Shown: positions 62,905 through 64,000 of the stretch, piece after piece
How positions within the stretch are numbered: position 1 is the stretch's first letter
Layout: each line of letters opens with the position of its first letter
Source: Archilochus colubris
Lineage: Eukaryota > Chordata > Aves > Apodiformes > Trochilidae
Assembly: GCA_023079485.1 (NCBI GenBank)
Contig: CM041083.1
Span: 59,049,847-59,113,846 of the forward strand
DNA: 64,000 nt
Reading direction: 5' to 3'
Notes under the pieces: generated by a model
Told to the model about the DNA's origin: nothing
The model's database searches: none
Seen by the model: only the letters and a program-made list of their open reading frames with translations
Translations under genes and position numbers: made by a program

Positions 62905-64000
62905 TCTCTACTTTTCCTCCCCTCTAATTTTAATAGAATCCTCCTCCCCTTCTGCATTGCCTCATTTGTATCCAATGAAAAAGATTCAGCCTCTTCTCAG
63001 GGGCAAATGCTCCCATACTTGTTTCCATCAGTTATGAAACCACCACTGACGTCTAGCCTAGTTCTCCCCTCGCTTTGCTCAGTTTCAGACCACTGCTCCC
63101 TATTGTTCTCCATCTCATCCTACAAAGAAAAGGTTTAGAGGAGTGAAAACAAACAAGGCTGCAGATGAGGGCTTGGGAAACTCATTTCACCAGCAGCTGC
63201 ACAGACACAGGGAACACCCAAACTCTGGTCCCACACACGATCTGCTTGCATCTAGGAAATTTCAGAGGCTCATTGAACTTGCTGCCTGGTATGAAACACA
63301 TCCCTTGGGAACACAGCACACAGCCCTGCTCCAACTGGAAGGGTCAGGTGCAGACAGAGGAGGATTCAGCACCTCTTGCTCCAATGGCAATCATGTATGA
63401 CAAGAGTAGACACAAACATGTACCACCAAAACTTGCTTTTAGCATAAGTAACCCAAGCAGTTTGCAACATTTCCCGTAATTGTGACATGAAATAAAATCC
63501 AAAACAAAGAAGTTTGCTTCAGCTATGCACAGGTGACCTTATGGCACAGAGAAGAACAAATAATGCAGCATTTTAGTTCTTTTTGCATCCCAAGTGCTGC
63601 TCTGGACTGGCCAGCAGAAAACCAGGTGATCTGCTCACATCCCCAGCAGCAAAGCAGTTGCCAGAGTTGGATATTAGAACATGGGGTTACCTGGATGCTG
63701 GTTAGAGGCATCCCCTGCTGTTGCAGAAGCTCAGAGCAGAGCACAAGGCTTTGTAGCTGGGCCCTTCCCTGGGCACATGCATGCCCATGTTTAATAGGTG
63801 AAGAAACAAGGAAACCCTGTCAAGCAGTTATTATGTGACATGCCAACATTACCTGCACTACATGGTTAGATGGATTTGTTTTCCCCATGGAGATGCAGAG
63901 CTTCATTTTCCCCAAGACTAAATACATGGTACAAGACTTTCAGAAGGGACACGCATCCCATTTTCCCTGCAAGAGGAACAGGGAAAACAGTAAGAGGTAA

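Larger units (their letters stand above)
60556..64000. other. downstream DNA, no gene recognised
   Basis: Contains a probable decayed CR1 tail at about 61144-61195, a 14 bp exact tandem duplication at 62773-62800 and an A22 run at 62883-62904. Open frames up to about 104 codons have no recognisable domain. Part of it may belong to a longer AKR1D1 3' UTR. Confidence 0.55.

Noticed and set aside
1..64000. tRNA, rRNA, snRNA or CRISPR features
   Set aside because: No tRNA B-box (GGTTCGAATCC type), rRNA block, snRNA-like sequence or spaced direct-repeat array was seen.

Overview
The window is vertebrate nuclear DNA, almost certainly from a bird. It has GT-AG introns, a CpG-island promoter, and at least six CR1 LINE fragments in both orientations that carry the avian-type 3' end (short ATTCTRTG-like repeats). 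It holds one protein-coding gene that I can support: a complete AKR1D1 orthologue (delta4-3-oxosteroid 5-beta-reductase) on the + strand. Nine coding exons lie between 25185 and 60422.

Layout. 1-24.6 kb is intergenic or upstream DNA with no recognisable exon; it contains a CR1 tail at the left edge, a 2.5 kb 5'-truncated CR1 on the minus strand (about 5000-7495), a short CR1 tail near 18.5 kb and scattered simple repeats. 24.67-25.8 kb is a CpG island that holds the start codon and exon 1. 25278-41315 is a 16 kb first intron. Exons 2-9 follow at 41316, 45943, 50446, 52760, 55011, 55603, 56532 and 60380. The stop codon is at 60420-60422, and a likely ATTAAA poly(A) signal is at 60529. 60.5-64 kb is downstream DNA with no recognisable gene.

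The joined exons total 981 nt, or 326 codons plus stop, equal to the mammalian AKR1D1 length as I know it. All splice junctions are GT-AG. The catalytic residues Asp53, Tyr58, Lys87 and Glu120 are intact. Glu120, in place of the usual AKR histidine, is the hallmark of 5-beta-reductases. The protein is expected to reduce the C4-C5 double bond of bile-acid intermediates and steroid hormones with NADPH in the cytosol.

The most unusual non-coding structure is a 207 bp element in intron 8 (57725-57931). It is a nearly perfect palindrome: two arms of about 90 bp, about 94% identical, around a 26 nt loop, flanked by a GGAATGT direct repeat. It looks like a foldback transposon (MITE). It would be transcribed in the AKR1D1 pre-mRNA as a long double-stranded hairpin, and overlapping AATAAA hexamers lie just downstream.
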